The position numbers and the translations under genes were made by a program. From Streptosporangium roseum DSM 43021 (GTDB lineage Bacteria; Actinomycetota; Actinomycetes; Streptosporangiales; Streptosporangiaceae), in the NCBI RefSeq assembly GCF_000024865.1, contig NC_013595.1:8680001-8744000 (forward strand): DNA of 64,000 bases, written 5' to 3'. Of the stretch, positions 1-8,875 are shown in pieces (position 1 is the first letter of the stretch; each line of letters starts with the position of its first letter). Under the pieces are notes generated by a model. The model worked only from the letters and a program-made list of their open reading frames with translations. It was not told the DNA's origin and searched no databases.

Positions 1-326
1 GAGCGGAACGCTCCATCACCACCGAAAGGCGTCGGAGGCTTCCCGTCCTCGACGGCGAACTGCCCGGAAGCGCCGGTCGGCGGCTCGCGGACACGCGCCG
101 GAACCGGATCGGAAAAGGCACCGAGTCCGGTGGAACGCGCCAGAGAAACCGGTGGGCCCCGTCCGCGATCTCTCCTTTCCGATGGATCCCGGCAGGCGAG
201 GGAGAAAATCTTCATCAGCATGCATCTTTTTGTCAAATGTCTTTACAGCGGGAGATATCGTTCCTTACCGTGTCAAACCTCCGGGCTTTCCGATTTCCGG
301 AAAGCTTCCCCCCTGGAGGAGGATTC
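1..326. other. Upstream region of the amidase gene, no gene recognised
   Basis: No reading frame here has a convincing start, ribosome site or family. The last 100 bases are less GC-rich than the rest and should hold the promoter and leader of the amidase gene at 327. A c-di-AMP (ydaO-type) riboswitch would fit a cell-wall hydrolase leader, but I could not match its conserved blocks, so none is called. Confidence 0.4.
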
Positions 327-1853
327 ATGGTTTCTGTCCAGGTACGCCGGTCGCGGCGCATGGCGGTCACGTCGGCCGGCCTGCTGGTAGCCGTACTGAG
401 CGTGTTCAGCCCGCCCGCGAGCGCCGCTCCGGCCGACCCCCTGGCCGACGCCTTCGCCGACGCGGCCGCGACCTACGAGGTCCCCCGCGACCTGCTCGTC
501 GCCCTCGCCTACGCCGAGACCCACCTCGACGACCACCACGGCGCCCCCAGCGCCAGCGGCGGCTACGGAGTGATGCACCTGGTCAGCAACCCCACCACCC
601 ACACCCTGGAACAGGCCGCCCAACTGACCGCCACCCCGATCGACACCCTCAAGACCGACACCACCGCCAACATCACCGGCGGCGCCGCGATCCTGCGCGC
701 CCACGCCGACAAACTCGGACTGGACGCCACCACCCGCAAAGACCCCGGCAAGTGGTACACCGCCATAGCCCGATACGGCAACGCCTCCTCCCCCGACGTC
801 GCCCGCCTGTACGCCGACACCGTCTACGACCTGCTCGCCAAAGGCGTCAACACCGCCGCGCCCACCGGCACCGTGACCGTCCCCCCGCAGCCCGTACAGC
901 CCGACCGCGGCCCCTACGCCCAGGCCCGCGACCTGAACACCCCCCACCTGGCCGCCGCCGTGGACTACCCCGGCGCCAAATGGGTCGCCGCCAGCTCCAG
1001 CAACTACACCGTCTCCAACCGGCCCACCAGCAACGCCATCGACCGCATCGTCATCCACGTCACCCAGGGCTCCTACGCCGGCACCATCTCCTGGTTCCAA
1101 AACCCCGCCGCCCAGGTCTCGGCGCACTACGTCGTGCGCTCCTCCGACGGCGACGTCACCCAGATGGTCCGCGAAAAGGACCGGGCCTGGCACGCCCGCG
1201 ACTGGAACAGCCGCTCCGTCGGCATCGAGCACGAGGGCTACGTCAACGACGCCTCCTGGTTCACCGACGCGATGTACCGCTCCTCGGCCGCGCTGACCCG
1301 CAACATCGCCGACCGCTACGGCATCCCCAAGGACCGCGCCCACATCGTCGGCCACGTCGAGGTCCCGGGCAACGACCACACCGACCCCGGCCCGAACTGG
1401 GACTGGACCAGGTACATGCAGTACGTCAACGGCACCACCACCACCTGGTCCACCATCGTCGACAACACCACGGCGGGGAGGTTCACCGCGAGCGCCAACT
1501 GGGGTACCTCGACCTACTCCGGCCAGCGCTACGGCGCCGACTACCGGTACGCCGAACCGGTGACGGCCAGTGACACCGCCTGGTACCGGGCCGCCATCCC
1601 CGCCACGGCCACCTACCGCGTCGAGGCCTGGTACCCGGCCACCTCCGGCTACAACACCGCCGCGCCGTACATCGTCACCACCTCCAGCGGCAACAAGACG
1701 GTCTACGTCGACCAGCGGACCGGCGGCGGCGCCTGGCGCGCCATCGGCACCTTCACGCTGAACGCCGGGGACTACAACGTCGTCGGGGTGAGCCGGTGGA
1801 CCGCCGGCACGGGACTGATCGTCGCCGACGCCGTCCGCATCACACGGGTCTGA
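327..1853 (+). CDS. Secreted N-acetylmuramoyl-L-alanine amidase with golvesin-like C-terminal domain
   Basis: A 508-aa secreted peptidoglycan hydrolase that should cut the amide bond between N-acetylmuramic acid and the stem peptide. The ATG at 327 follows a strong GGAGGAGGA and opens a signal peptide ending near PASAAPA. Residues about 40-150 resemble a lysozyme/transglycosylase-like fold (AYAETHLDDH, GGYGVMHL). Residues about 230-370 are an Amidase_2 domain with zinc-ligand candidates in IVIHVTQG, GIEHEGY and VGHVEVPGNDHTDPG. The last 110 residues (ANWGTSTYSGQRYG to AVRITRV) match golvesin/xly-type beta domains. The gene stands alone; a stable GC hairpin follows near 1865-1905. Family assignment is secure, the function of the N-terminal domain less so. 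Confidence 0.9.
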   Translation: MVSVQVRRSRRMAVTSAGLLVAVLSVFSPPASAAPADPLADAFADAAATYEVPRDLLVALAYAETHLDDHHGAPSASGGYGVMHLVSNPTTHTLEQAAQLTATPIDTLKTDTTANITGGAAILRAHADKLGLDATTRKDPGKWYTAIARYGNASSPDVARLYADTVYDLLAKGVNTAAPTGTVTVPPQPVQPDRGPYAQARDLNTPHLAAAVDYPGAKWVAASSSNYTVSNRPTSNAIDRIVIHVTQGSYAGTISWFQNPAAQVSAHYVVRSSDGDVTQMVREKDRAWHARDWNSRSVGIEHEGYVNDASWFTDAMYRSSAALTRNIADRYGIPKDRAHIVGHVEVPGNDHTDPGPNWDWTRYMQYVNGTTTTWSTIVDNTTAGRFTASANWGTSTYSGQRYGADYRYAEPVTASDTAWYRAAIPATATYRVEAWYPATSGYNTAAPYIVTTSSGNKTVYVDQRTGGGAWRAIGTFTLNAGDYNVVGVSRWTAGTGLIVADAVRITRV

Positions 1854-1939
1854 CCGGCGTACGGCGGGCCCGGCGAGCACCTCTCGCCGGGCCCGCCGCC
1901 GGAGGGGCCAGCATGCATTAAGACGGCCGTGGCCGCATT

Positions 1940-2284
1940 GTGCCGTTGCCGCTGACGGCCTCAACACTGATCATGGGGCTGGGGGCGCTGATCGAGTCCG
2001 GCGCCCCCGTCCCGGTCGTCGAGGTGATGGTGACACTGCTGGTGATGCTCGGCGTGCTCACCGATCACCGCCCACTGGGATGTGTCCTGGCACACCGCGA
2101 CCGTGGCCGTCTGCCTCCCCTGGGCCGTCTGCGCCTTGGCCCGGCGGCCGCCGCGGGCGTGGGGGTGATCGCTGTCTCGGCTTGGGCCCGGGTGCGTCTG
2201 GGCGAGCACACGCCGGCGCAGACAGTGGTCGGCGCGGCCCTGGGCGCCGCGACCGCCGCGACCGTCCTGGTGGTCGCCTCTTGA
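1940..2284 (+). pseudogene. PAP2-family phosphatase, frameshifted
   Basis: A PAP2 (type 2 phosphatidic acid phosphatase) protein can be read only by changing frame twice. Frame 2 gives a membrane segment (LPLTASTLIMGLGALIESG). From about 2055 frame 3 gives ITAHWDVSWHTATVAV, like the W-K-V-S-x-H-T block of small actinobacterial PAP2 proteins. Near 2150 frame 2 resumes with WARVRLGEHTPAQTVVGAAL, matching the final R...HTxxQ...G block. Two compensating shifts of this kind suggest a decayed gene, or two sequencing errors. The 5' end is not defined. It lies 65 bases before the P450 gene. Confidence 0.6.
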
Positions 2285-2349
2285 TCTGTGTTTCGTGCCA
2301 GCTGTCTGCGCTGTCCCCACCTCACACCGTATGAAGGGTTCCCCTCTCG

Positions 2350-3585
2350 ATGTCCCCTCTTCCCTCTTCTGAAAGCTCCGCCGCCTGTCCGGTCGCCCAT
2401 CCGCTGGATCAGGGCCCGGACGGGGTCAACCGGCCCGGCCTGTACAAAAACGCGCGGTATCACGCACTTCGGGAGACCGACACCGGCGTTGTGGAGATCA
2501 TCCGGGCCAACGGCACCCCGGGCAAACTCGTCACCCGCTACGACGATGTCAAGGAGGTGCTGCGCCAGGAGGGATGCTCCCGGGAGGCCGCCCTCGACGT
2601 CGACGACGTCGGCCTCGAAGGCACCCTCCTCGGTCTGGACGGCGACAAACACTCGGCGGTGCGCAACGTCGTCAAAGACTGGTTCACCCCGCAGGCGATC
2701 GAGAAACGCCGTGGCGAGATCGAAAACCGCGCCGCGATGCAGCTGAAAGCGATGCTCGACCAAGGCGATCCCGTCGATCTCATGGAGGCCTTCGCCATCC
2801 CCCTGACATTGGAGACCATCAGCGACATGCTCGGGCTGCCGCAGCCCGACCGGCTGCAGTTTCGCCAGTGGGGAGAGGCCTTCCTGGCCAACAGCGCCCT
2901 GACCCGAGCCGATACGGACGCCTCGGCGCTGGCGATGGCCGGCTACCTGGCAACCCTCATCGAGCAGCGGCGCCAGGAACCGGCAGCCGACCTGCTGTCA
3001 CAGATCGCCGTCGGCGGGGCACACCTGCCCCCCGACCGCCTGCTCATGCTGCCGATCGCCCTGGTGCTGGGCGGCTGGGAGACCGCCGCCAGCTCGATCG
3101 GCACCTTCACCCAGGTGCTCCTGACCCACCCCTACGCAGAACACGAGAGCGCCTACAAATATCTCATCGACCACCCGGAGATGATCCCCGGCGCGGTGAC
3201 CGAGCTGGAGCGGATGTTCTCCACCTCCGCCGGCGACGACATGCCCCGGCGGGTGATGCGGCAGATGCGGCTCCCCAGCGGCGCGCACCTGCAGCCGGGC
3301 GAGGTGGTGATCCCCTCCCATGACGCCGCCAACTTCGACCCGCGGGTCTTTCCCGACCCGCACCGCATCGACTTCGCCCGGAGCCCCAACAAGCATCTGT
3401 CGTTCGGCTACGGCCCCCACCACTGCGTCGGCCGCCACCTCGGCCATATGGAGGTCGAGGTGGCCATCGGCCTGCTCATCCGCGAACTACCCGCGCTACG
3501 CCTGGCCATCTCAACCCATGACATCCGGTACAAGGCCGGGCACGCCGTCAGCGGCCCGATAGAGCTGCCAGTGGCGTGGAGCTGA
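2350..3585 (+). CDS. Cytochrome P450
   Basis: A 411-aa soluble bacterial P450 monooxygenase. The haem-thiolate loop FGYGPHHCVGRHLG begins at residue 352, with the cysteine ligand at 359. The I-helix oxygen-activation motif is GGWET (241-245), with Glu before Thr as in many actinobacterial P450s. The K-helix ExxR is ELER within TELERMF, and PHRIDFAR matches the meander region. There is no ferredoxin, reductase or biosynthetic gene next to it, so the substrate cannot be inferred. It sits alone between a PAP2 pseudogene and transposase debris, which suggests an island of gene loss. Sequence similarity is to class I P450s that rely on separate electron donors. Confidence 0.93.
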   Translation: MSPLPSSESSAACPVAHPLDQGPDGVNRPGLYKNARYHALRETDTGVVEIIRANGTPGKLVTRYDDVKEVLRQEGCSREAALDVDDVGLEGTLLGLDGDKHSAVRNVVKDWFTPQAIEKRRGEIENRAAMQLKAMLDQGDPVDLMEAFAIPLTLETISDMLGLPQPDRLQFRQWGEAFLANSALTRADTDASALAMAGYLATLIEQRRQEPAADLLSQIAVGGAHLPPDRLLMLPIALVLGGWETAASSIGTFTQVLLTHPYAEHESAYKYLIDHPEMIPGAVTELERMFSTSAGDDMPRRVMRQMRLPSGAHLQPGEVVIPSHDAANFDPRVFPDPHRIDFARSPNKHLSFGYGPHHCVGRHLGHMEVEVAIGLLIRELPALRLAISTHDIRYKAGHAVSGPIELPVAWS

Positions 3586-4339
3586 CACCACAACGCAGAC
3601 GGGACGTGGCGAAACCCGCACGATCACAGTGCTGCGGGTCTCTTCCGAACCGCGTCAGGCATGCCCCAGCCGCGCGAGGTCTCGGCGTCGGCCGGGTGCT
3701 GCTGAGGTGGAGATCCTTCGGCGGTGGCCGGGGCCGTGGCCTCGCCGTGGCGAAGACCGCTGATCAGCGGCTGCAGCCGGCCTCACCCGCGCCGCACCGG
3801 TCGACGCCGCCACCTTGGCCGGATCGACATGTGCATGACCACCATCGAGCTGACTCGCCGACGTAGGAGCCCAGGTAGAGCGGCGCTCTGTCGATCTCGA
3901 GGTCGCGGGCGGCTGGACTTGCACGACCACGGACACCTCGCCCAGGATGCGGGCCACGTAGCAGCGATCGGGTCATCGTGGAGTAGGCCTGCGCCTCCTG
4001 CAGCCACCGCCCAGCCCGCTGCTCATCGGGTACTCGTACACAGCAGACCAGGCCGGCCTTGCCGATGCCCAGCGCCGCGATCCGCTCGACGATCTCTTCA
4101 TGATCCTTGGATTCCTCCAGTACCACGTCCTTCTTCCGCTCGCCCTTGCGCCAACCCCGCAGAGTGCTCGCAAGAGCCGCAAAGGGAAGGAGCGAATCTA
4201 ATCCGCGTGCTCGAAGCAACAGTGAAGGGCCCATGAGGCGGCTCTCGGCGTCCGGCTAACGCGCGGCCTCAACCCGACCCAAGCAAGAGCCGACGGTACG
4301 CGCGTCCGGCCCGGGACCGACCTGAGCCGGAGGGGCACC
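3586..4339. other. Decayed intergenic region with transposase debris
   Basis: There is no intact gene between the P450 and the glycosyltransferase. The only recognisable content is the IS110 fragment given separately; short frames around 3650-3960 probably derive from the same element after frameshifts. Confidence 0.5.
3959..4117 (-). mobile_element. IS110-family transposase fragment
   Basis: The complementary strand reads ESKDHEEIVERIAALGIGKA followed by GLVCCVRVP and, after a variable stretch, STMTRSLL. This matches the N-terminal catalytic block of IS110 transposases (EEIVxRIAALDVGKAxLVCCVRVP, then TMTRSLL). The aspartate of the usual DVGKA is replaced (GIGKA), and the frame is lost after the fragment. 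It is a relic of about 160 bases and cannot encode an active enzyme. Confidence 0.7.
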
Positions 4340-6616
4340 TCAGGCCGCGAAGGTGCCCTCCCTGCGGATCGTCTGCCAGCGCAGGCGCACTCCGAGTACG
4401 GCGGTCGCCACCGACTGGATCACCACCAGGTACATCAGCTGCCGGTAGACGAACTGCTGCAACGGCAGCACCCACAGCACCGAGGCCCGCTCGCGGTCCA
4501 GCCGCAGCGCGTACCAGCCGCTGAACGCCTGGACCAGCACGAATCCAGCCCAGACCGCCACCACCGGCAACGGATCTCCCATCACCACGCTGTAGACGGC
4601 CATGACGTCCACGACCGGGGCGAGCAGCGGCAGCACCACCTGGAAGAGCGTCAGATAACCCAGGCAGCGACGGCCGAAGGGGCTCGGCTCCGTGATCGCG
4701 CGGCGATGCTTCCACATCGCCTGCAACGTGCCGTAGCACCACCGGTAACGCTGGCGCCACAGCTGGCTGAGCGAGGTCGGCGCCTCGGTCCAGGCCAGGG
4801 CGTTCTCCTCGTAGACCACCCGCCAACCGCCCCGGCACATCGCCATGGTCAGGTCGGTGTCCTCGGCCAGGGTGTCGACGCTGACGCCGCCGATCTCCTG
4901 GAGCGCCGAGCGGCGGAAGGCTCCGATCGCCCCCGGTACGGTCGGCATGCAGCCCAGCAGGTCGAAGGCGCGGCGGTCGAGGTTGAAGCCGATGACGTAT
5001 TCGATGTGCTGCCAGCGGCCGATCATGCCGCGTCGGTTGCCGACCTTGGTGTTGCCGCTGACCGCGCCTACGGCCGGGTCGGAGAGCGGCCGGACCAGGT
5101 GCCCGATGGTGGCGGGCTCGAAGACGGTGTCGCCGTCCACCATGACCAGGATGTCGTGCGAGGCGTGCGCGATGCCGGTGTTGAGCGCCGAGGGTTTGCC
5201 GCCGTTCTCCTGACGGATCACCCGCACTCCGGGCAGGCCGAGGGAGGCGGCAATGGCGGCGGTGTCGTCGGAGGAGCCGTCGTCCACGACGACCACCTCC
5301 AGCACGCCTGGGTAGTCGGTGTTCACCAGCGAGCGTACGGTCGCCTCGATCCCGGCCGCCTCGTTGTAGGCGGGGACGATTACGGTGACGGCCGGTGGCT
5401 CGGGCCATGCCGGAGCGCGCCCGGCGCGCCTCTTGCCACCCCGCACCCGCCGGGCGTGCACCCAGGCCAGGACCAGGAAGAACAGCAGCCGCAGCAAGGT
5501 GATCACGCCGGCGACGACCAGGATCCACGACATCGCCGTAACGAAGCCGGTCGCGCCGCGCTGGGCGAGGCTCAGGCCGGTGCCGACGAAACGGTCTATG
5601 CCTCCCGCCGGGGTGAGGGCCGACGGCATGCCGAGCGCGGTGGTGAGCGTCGTCGCCCGGTATCTCTGCTCGGCGAGCTGGGTGAGCAGCCGATCCACCG
5701 CAGCGACCGTCTGGCCGCGGTCCCCTCCGGAGTCGTGCATCATGATCACCGCGCCTCTGCCCCGGCGGGGAAGTGCGGCGCGGACGATCTGCTCGACGCC
5801 GGGCCTGGCCCAGTCCTTGGTGTCCAGGTCGGTAAGCGCGACGAGATATCCCTCACCACCCATGGCGTGCAGCGCCCGCAACTGGGGGCCGGTGACGGCC
5901 GCCGGCGAGGAGGAGTACGGCGGGCGCACCAGGCGGGTGTGCATGCCCGCCGTACCGGCCAGTGCCTTCTGGGTCAGCGACAGCTCCAGCCGCAGCCGCC
6001 ACTCCGGCACGGCGGTGAGGTCGGCGTGGGCGTAGGTGTGGTTGCCGATCTCGTGCCCTTCGGCGATGATCCGCCGGGTCAGCTCCGGGTTCTCGGCGAT
6101 CCGGGCGCCGACGGCGAAGAACGTCGCCTTGGCGCCGTGCCGGGCCAGCACATCGAGGAGCTGAGGGGTCCAGCGCGGGTCGGGGCCGTCGTCGAAGGTG
6201 AGCGCCACCGTGCGGGCCGGGAGGCGGGCGCTGTCCGGTTTGTCGCCGGTGAGGTTGAGCACCGGACCGCTGCGCCGTACGAGGTCGAGGTCCGCGGAAG
6301 GCCGGCCGGCCGGGGGCGGGGCCGCGTGCGTCTCGCCCACCGCGTTGGTGGCGTATCCGTTGAGCACCAGCGCTCCGACCATCAGCACGATGCCGACCGC
6401 GACGAGGAACCAGTGTCCGCGCGGGTCGGCCTGGCCCTGGCGGCGCCGCCGGACGGGGCGCTTCCCTCTGCCGGGGGGCTGCTCGCGAGGGGGAGGCCTC
6501 AGGTCGGTGAGGGGCATGGTGGCGGAGACGTCGAGTCTCGCCGTCTCGGCCGGGTTCGTCCCGGACAGGTTCGGCGGGGGCCACACCTGTGTGCCCATGG
6601 TTTCCTGCGGCCTCAC
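4340..6616 (-). CDS. Bifunctional polysaccharide deacetylase / family 2 glycosyltransferase
   Basis: A 758-aa membrane protein with two enzymes in one chain. A Pro/Arg-rich cytoplasmic tail is followed by a membrane helix (about 69-89). Next comes an extracellular NodB-type deacetylase with TFDDGPD (140-146) and metal histidines in GNHTYAH (193 and 197). A second hydrophobic segment (about 350-385) leads to a GT2 domain with VVVDDGSSDD, MVDGDT, AEDTDL and QRYRW, then C-terminal membrane helices. This order is typical of actinobacterial proteins that polymerise and deacetylate an N-acetylglucosamine-type exopolysaccharide. The GTG at 6616 overlaps the TGA of the upstream gene (GTGA), so the two are translationally coupled; an ATG at 6598 is an alternative start. 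Confidence 0.92.
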   Translation of the reverse strand: MRPQETMGTQVWPPPNLSGTNPAETARLDVSATMPLTDLRPPPREQPPGRGKRPVRRRRQGQADPRGHWFLVAVGIVLMVGALVLNGYATNAVGETHAAPPPAGRPSADLDLVRRSGPVLNLTGDKPDSARLPARTVALTFDDGPDPRWTPQLLDVLARHGAKATFFAVGARIAENPELTRRIIAEGHEIGNHTYAHADLTAVPEWRLRLELSLTQKALAGTAGMHTRLVRPPYSSSPAAVTGPQLRALHAMGGEGYLVALTDLDTKDWARPGVEQIVRAALPRRGRGAVIMMHDSGGDRGQTVAAVDRLLTQLAEQRYRATTLTTALGMPSALTPAGGIDRFVGTGLSLAQRGATGFVTAMSWILVVAGVITLLRLLFFLVLAWVHARRVRGGKRRAGRAPAWPEPPAVTVIVPAYNEAAGIEATVRSLVNTDYPGVLEVVVVDDGSSDDTAAIAASLGLPGVRVIRQENGGKPSALNTGIAHASHDILVMVDGDTVFEPATIGHLVRPLSDPAVGAVSGNTKVGNRRGMIGRWQHIEYVIGFNLDRRAFDLLGCMPTVPGAIGAFRRSALQEIGGVSVDTLAEDTDLTMAMCRGGWRVVYEENALAWTEAPTSLSQLWRQRYRWCYGTLQAMWKHRRAITEPSPFGRRCLGYLTLFQVVLPLLAPVVDVMAVYSVVMGDPLPVVAVWAGFVLVQAFSGWYALRLDRERASVLWVLPLQQFVYRQLMYLVVIQSVATAVLGVRLRWQTIRREGTFAA

Positions 6617-7152
6617 TTCTTCGGTCCCGCAGTCTTGTTCGGGTCGCGGCCGGGCGGGGTCTTCGTCTGACCCGGCGGCACCGTCTGCTCGAAGGTCGGC
6701 TCAGCCGACTGCTGCGGTGCGGTCGGCTCCGGCGGCGTGGACGGCTCCGGCGGTGTGGACGGGGAGGGAGCCTTGGTGGGCGTGGACGGCCTGGTCGAAG
6801 GCGGAGGCAGGGGCGTCACCCGAAATCGGGAGGAGGTGGTGGGCCGAGGCGTACGGCGGACCGTCGTCGGCTGCGGAGGGGCGGAAGTCCTGGTGATCTC
6901 CGGGGCTGGCGTGGGCTTGGCCGATCTCGTGGGTTCGGCCCTGGTGGCGGCGGGCGTCGGCCGGACGGAATCGTTTCCGGGCCAGCCGACCACCGACAGC
7001 GGCGTGCCGGTGAACAGTCCACCGACCACGGTCGCCACCGCCGCGAGCATCAGCGTGCCGACGACGACTCCGGCGATCTTCAGGAACCGCCTGCGCCTGC
7101 CTGTCTGATCGACGAACACAGCGGCGCCGGTGGGGTGTTGCCTGTCACTCAC
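6613..7152 (-). CDS. Membrane-anchored Pro/Thr-rich protein
   Basis: About 179 aa. A short cytoplasmic segment (SDRQHPTGAAVFVDQTGRRRR) and one membrane helix (FLKIAGVVVGTLMLAAVATV) are followed by about 120 residues rich in Pro, Thr and Ser. The tail probably spans cell wall. Proteins of this form commonly precede deacetylase-glycosyltransferase fusions in actinomycetes, and the 3' end overlaps that gene by four bases, so it is probably an accessory of the same polysaccharide system. I chose the GTG at 7152 because the encoded start VSDRQHPTG is the natural one for the family; an upstream ATG at 7173 would add seven residues. The molecular role is unknown. Confidence 0.75.
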   Translation of the reverse strand: MSDRQHPTGAAVFVDQTGRRRRFLKIAGVVVGTLMLAAVATVVGGLFTGTPLSVVGWPGNDSVRPTPAATRAEPTRSAKPTPAPEITRTSAPPQPTTVRRTPRPTTSSRFRVTPLPPPSTRPSTPTKAPSPSTPPEPSTPPEPTAPQQSAEPTFEQTVPPGQTKTPPGRDPNKTAGPKK

Positions 7153-7318
7153 AGGCGGAGATCGTAGTGACACATGATTACGGATGGAGAACTATGGCAT
7201 CTTTGAGACGGGCCGGAAATGACTGGTCCGGATCGATGTCAGGTGCTCCGGTCGTGGCGGGAGCAGCGCGGATGCCGGCGGAGGCCGCCACGTTCGTCCC
7301 TATGTCCGGAGTCACCGC

Positions 7319-7480
7319 GTGAGCCGTGCAGGCAAGGTCCTCTACATGATCGTGTGCGCCGCGGGCCCGGCCGCGGAGGTCGGCCGTCTCGTCGCGACGG
7401 CCCAGGCCGAAGGCTGGACCGTGCAGGTCGTCGCGCCCCGGCCGCGCTGGACTTCATCGACGTCGCCGGGCTGGAGGCTT
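7319..7480 (+). pseudogene. Flavoprotein (phosphopantothenoylcysteine decarboxylase-like), 5' fragment
   Basis: Starting at GTG 7319, after GGAG, the translation runs SRAGKVLYMIVCAAGPAAEV and continues GRLVATAQAEGWTVQVVA. After a one-base shift near 7437 it continues PAALDFIDVAGLEA. This is the N-terminal half of a Rossmann-like flavoprotein (Dfp/PPC-decarboxylase fold). The coding sequence stops matching at about 7481, where antisense transposase sequence begins. The gene is therefore truncated by an insertion and also frameshifted; no 3' half is visible in the window. Confidence 0.65.
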
Positions 7481-7962
7481 TGAGCCGGGTGTTCTCATCG
7501 TCGGTGAGGTGGCCGGGGTGGCTGGTGATCCAGCGGGTGGTCTCCCGGACCGTTGGAGGTGGTGGCGGGAGATCGGGGGTGGTGGCCGCGGCTCGCAAAG
7601 GCTCCAGGTAGCGGCGCACAGTGCGGCGGCTGCCGCGATAGCCGCGCTCCCGGAGTTCGGCATACAGCTGGGCGGCATTGATGATCTCGTCTTCAGTAAC
7701 GCGTTGCCGCAGACAGGGGATGAACTCCTCGAAGGAACGGGTCCGGGAGCGCGGCCCGTTGATGAGGTGCACCGCAGTGCGCTCGGACGACGGCCTCGAC
7801 TGCTTTGCATAAGTTGTTCCACAGATGCCAGCGATCAGCCATTTCGATCGCGTCCGGTGCCCCGGCTCTGGAACCCTCGGCGTAGGCGCCGGCCCGGTCC
7901 CGGCAGATCACCTCGATGCCGGGATGCTCACGCAGCCAGGCGGCGAAGCGGCCACCCAAAAC
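7481..7962 (-). mobile_element. ISL3-family transposase relic
   Basis: On the complementary strand, 7959 downward reads AAWLREHPGIEVICRDRAGA, YAEGSRAGAPDAIEMADRWH and LWNNLCKAVE. This is the catalytic DDE region of ISL3 transposases. After a frame change, GYRGSRRTVRRYLEPLRAA and HPGHLTDDENTRLKA follow, which belong to the same family's C-terminal half. The N-terminal third is missing and the frame is broken, so the element is dead. It is inserted in the flavoprotein gene and is itself cut at its 5' end by the inverted repeat starting near 7967. Confidence 0.7.
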
Positions 7963-7966
7963 CCAT

Positions 7967-8026
7967 GGGGGCCTCGTTGTAGTCCTGGGGAAATTTCCAA
8001 CGGATCTGCCTGACCTGCACTGATGC
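7967..8026. repeat. Left terminal inverted repeat of a Tn3-like element
   Basis: Bases 8001-8026 are a perfect 26-bp inverted copy of 14848-14873. A further block, GGGGGCCTCGTT at 7967-7978, matches the sequence just outside the right arm (nine bases identical) if 22 bases (7979-8000) are treated as an insertion. Without that insertion the arm would be 38 bp and begin with GGGG, which is the size and start of Tn3-family ends. The Tn3 transposase relic begins 65 bases inside the repeat. Confidence 0.65.
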
Positions 8027-8090
8027 GGGCCTGTTCCGATTGTTGATCACTTCCGCTACGGTCCTGACCGGTGCGGTGTGGAGGTGGTCG

Positions 8091-8735
8091 ATGTCGACCC
8101 GGATGTTCTCCGACGATCAGCTGGAGCGGTTGCGCTCGTTCCCGGACATCGGCCGGGACGATCTGATCAGGTGCTTCACCCTGACGCCCGCCGACGTCGT
8201 CTTCATGGATCCGGGTCGTGGCCGAGGCGCTGGAGATCGCCTCGGGCTTGCCGTCCAGCTCGCCACTTTGCCCTGGCTGAGAGCACGGCGATGAAGGAGC
8301 TGGAGCAGTTCCTGTTGGACCGGGCGATGGAACACGACTCACCGACGCTGCTGTTCAACCTGGCCACCGAGTACCTGATGGCGGCCGGTTGTCGGCGCTG
8401 CACGCCTCCTACACCTACCTGCGCCAGTTCACCCCGCTGGTGCTCGCGCCGATCGCCTCCCTGCTGATCGAGCCGGACGTGCGCACGCACTTTCTGGACT
8501 GCTTCACCCACGCCGGCGGCCGTGAGCAGGCCCGCTCGGCCGATCTCAAGCGCAATATCCGCGGATGGCCGGGTCGCTGAAGTACGGCCAGGCGACCGCC
8601 TCGCTGGTAGTGGGCAAGTGGTCGGCCGCGTCCCGGAAGAACACCCTGGCCGCGGCTTTGAAGGAGTGGGGCATGCTGCGCCGTACGCTGCATGCGGCGA
8701 ACCGATGCGCCGGTGGATCTGCTGATCGCCACGGT
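8091..8735 (+). mobile_element. Tn3-family transposase, internally deleted relic
   Basis: An ATG at 8091 after GGAGG opens MSTRMFSDDQLERLRSFPDI and GRDDLIRCFTLTPADV, the N-terminal block of Tn3-family transposases (DUF4158). Shifted frames then carry LLFNLATEYLMAAG and LHASYTYLRQFTPLVLA. From about 8568, LKYGQATASLVVGKWSAASR and KNTLAAALKEWGMLRRTLHA belong to the extreme C-terminal region. A complete enzyme is about 1000 residues, so most of the catalytic core is deleted. The relic lies directly inside the left inverted repeat, as expected for a transposon of this family. Confidence 0.75.
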
Positions 8736-8875
8736 GCACCGGAAACCCCTCATTGTGCGAGTCCTTCCTGTGTGGGTGTGCCCTTCACAGTGCTCGCGGC
8801 GACATCTGTCACGCGGGTTCGGTGCGGCCCCGCCGCCCCGGTGGGCGGCGGGGCCGTGACCTGCTGGGAACCGAT

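Noticed and set aside
1..326. c-di-AMP (ydaO) riboswitch before the amidase
   Set aside because: Expected from context, but the conserved sequence blocks could not be found.
273..1967. 564-codon leftward frame opposite the amidase
   Set aside because: Gly/Val-rich antisense frame without start signals; the amidase frame has all the motifs.
2350..4339. Secondary-metabolite cluster around the P450
   Set aside because: No core biosynthetic, tailoring partner or transport gene adjoins it; neighbours are pseudogenes and transposase scraps.
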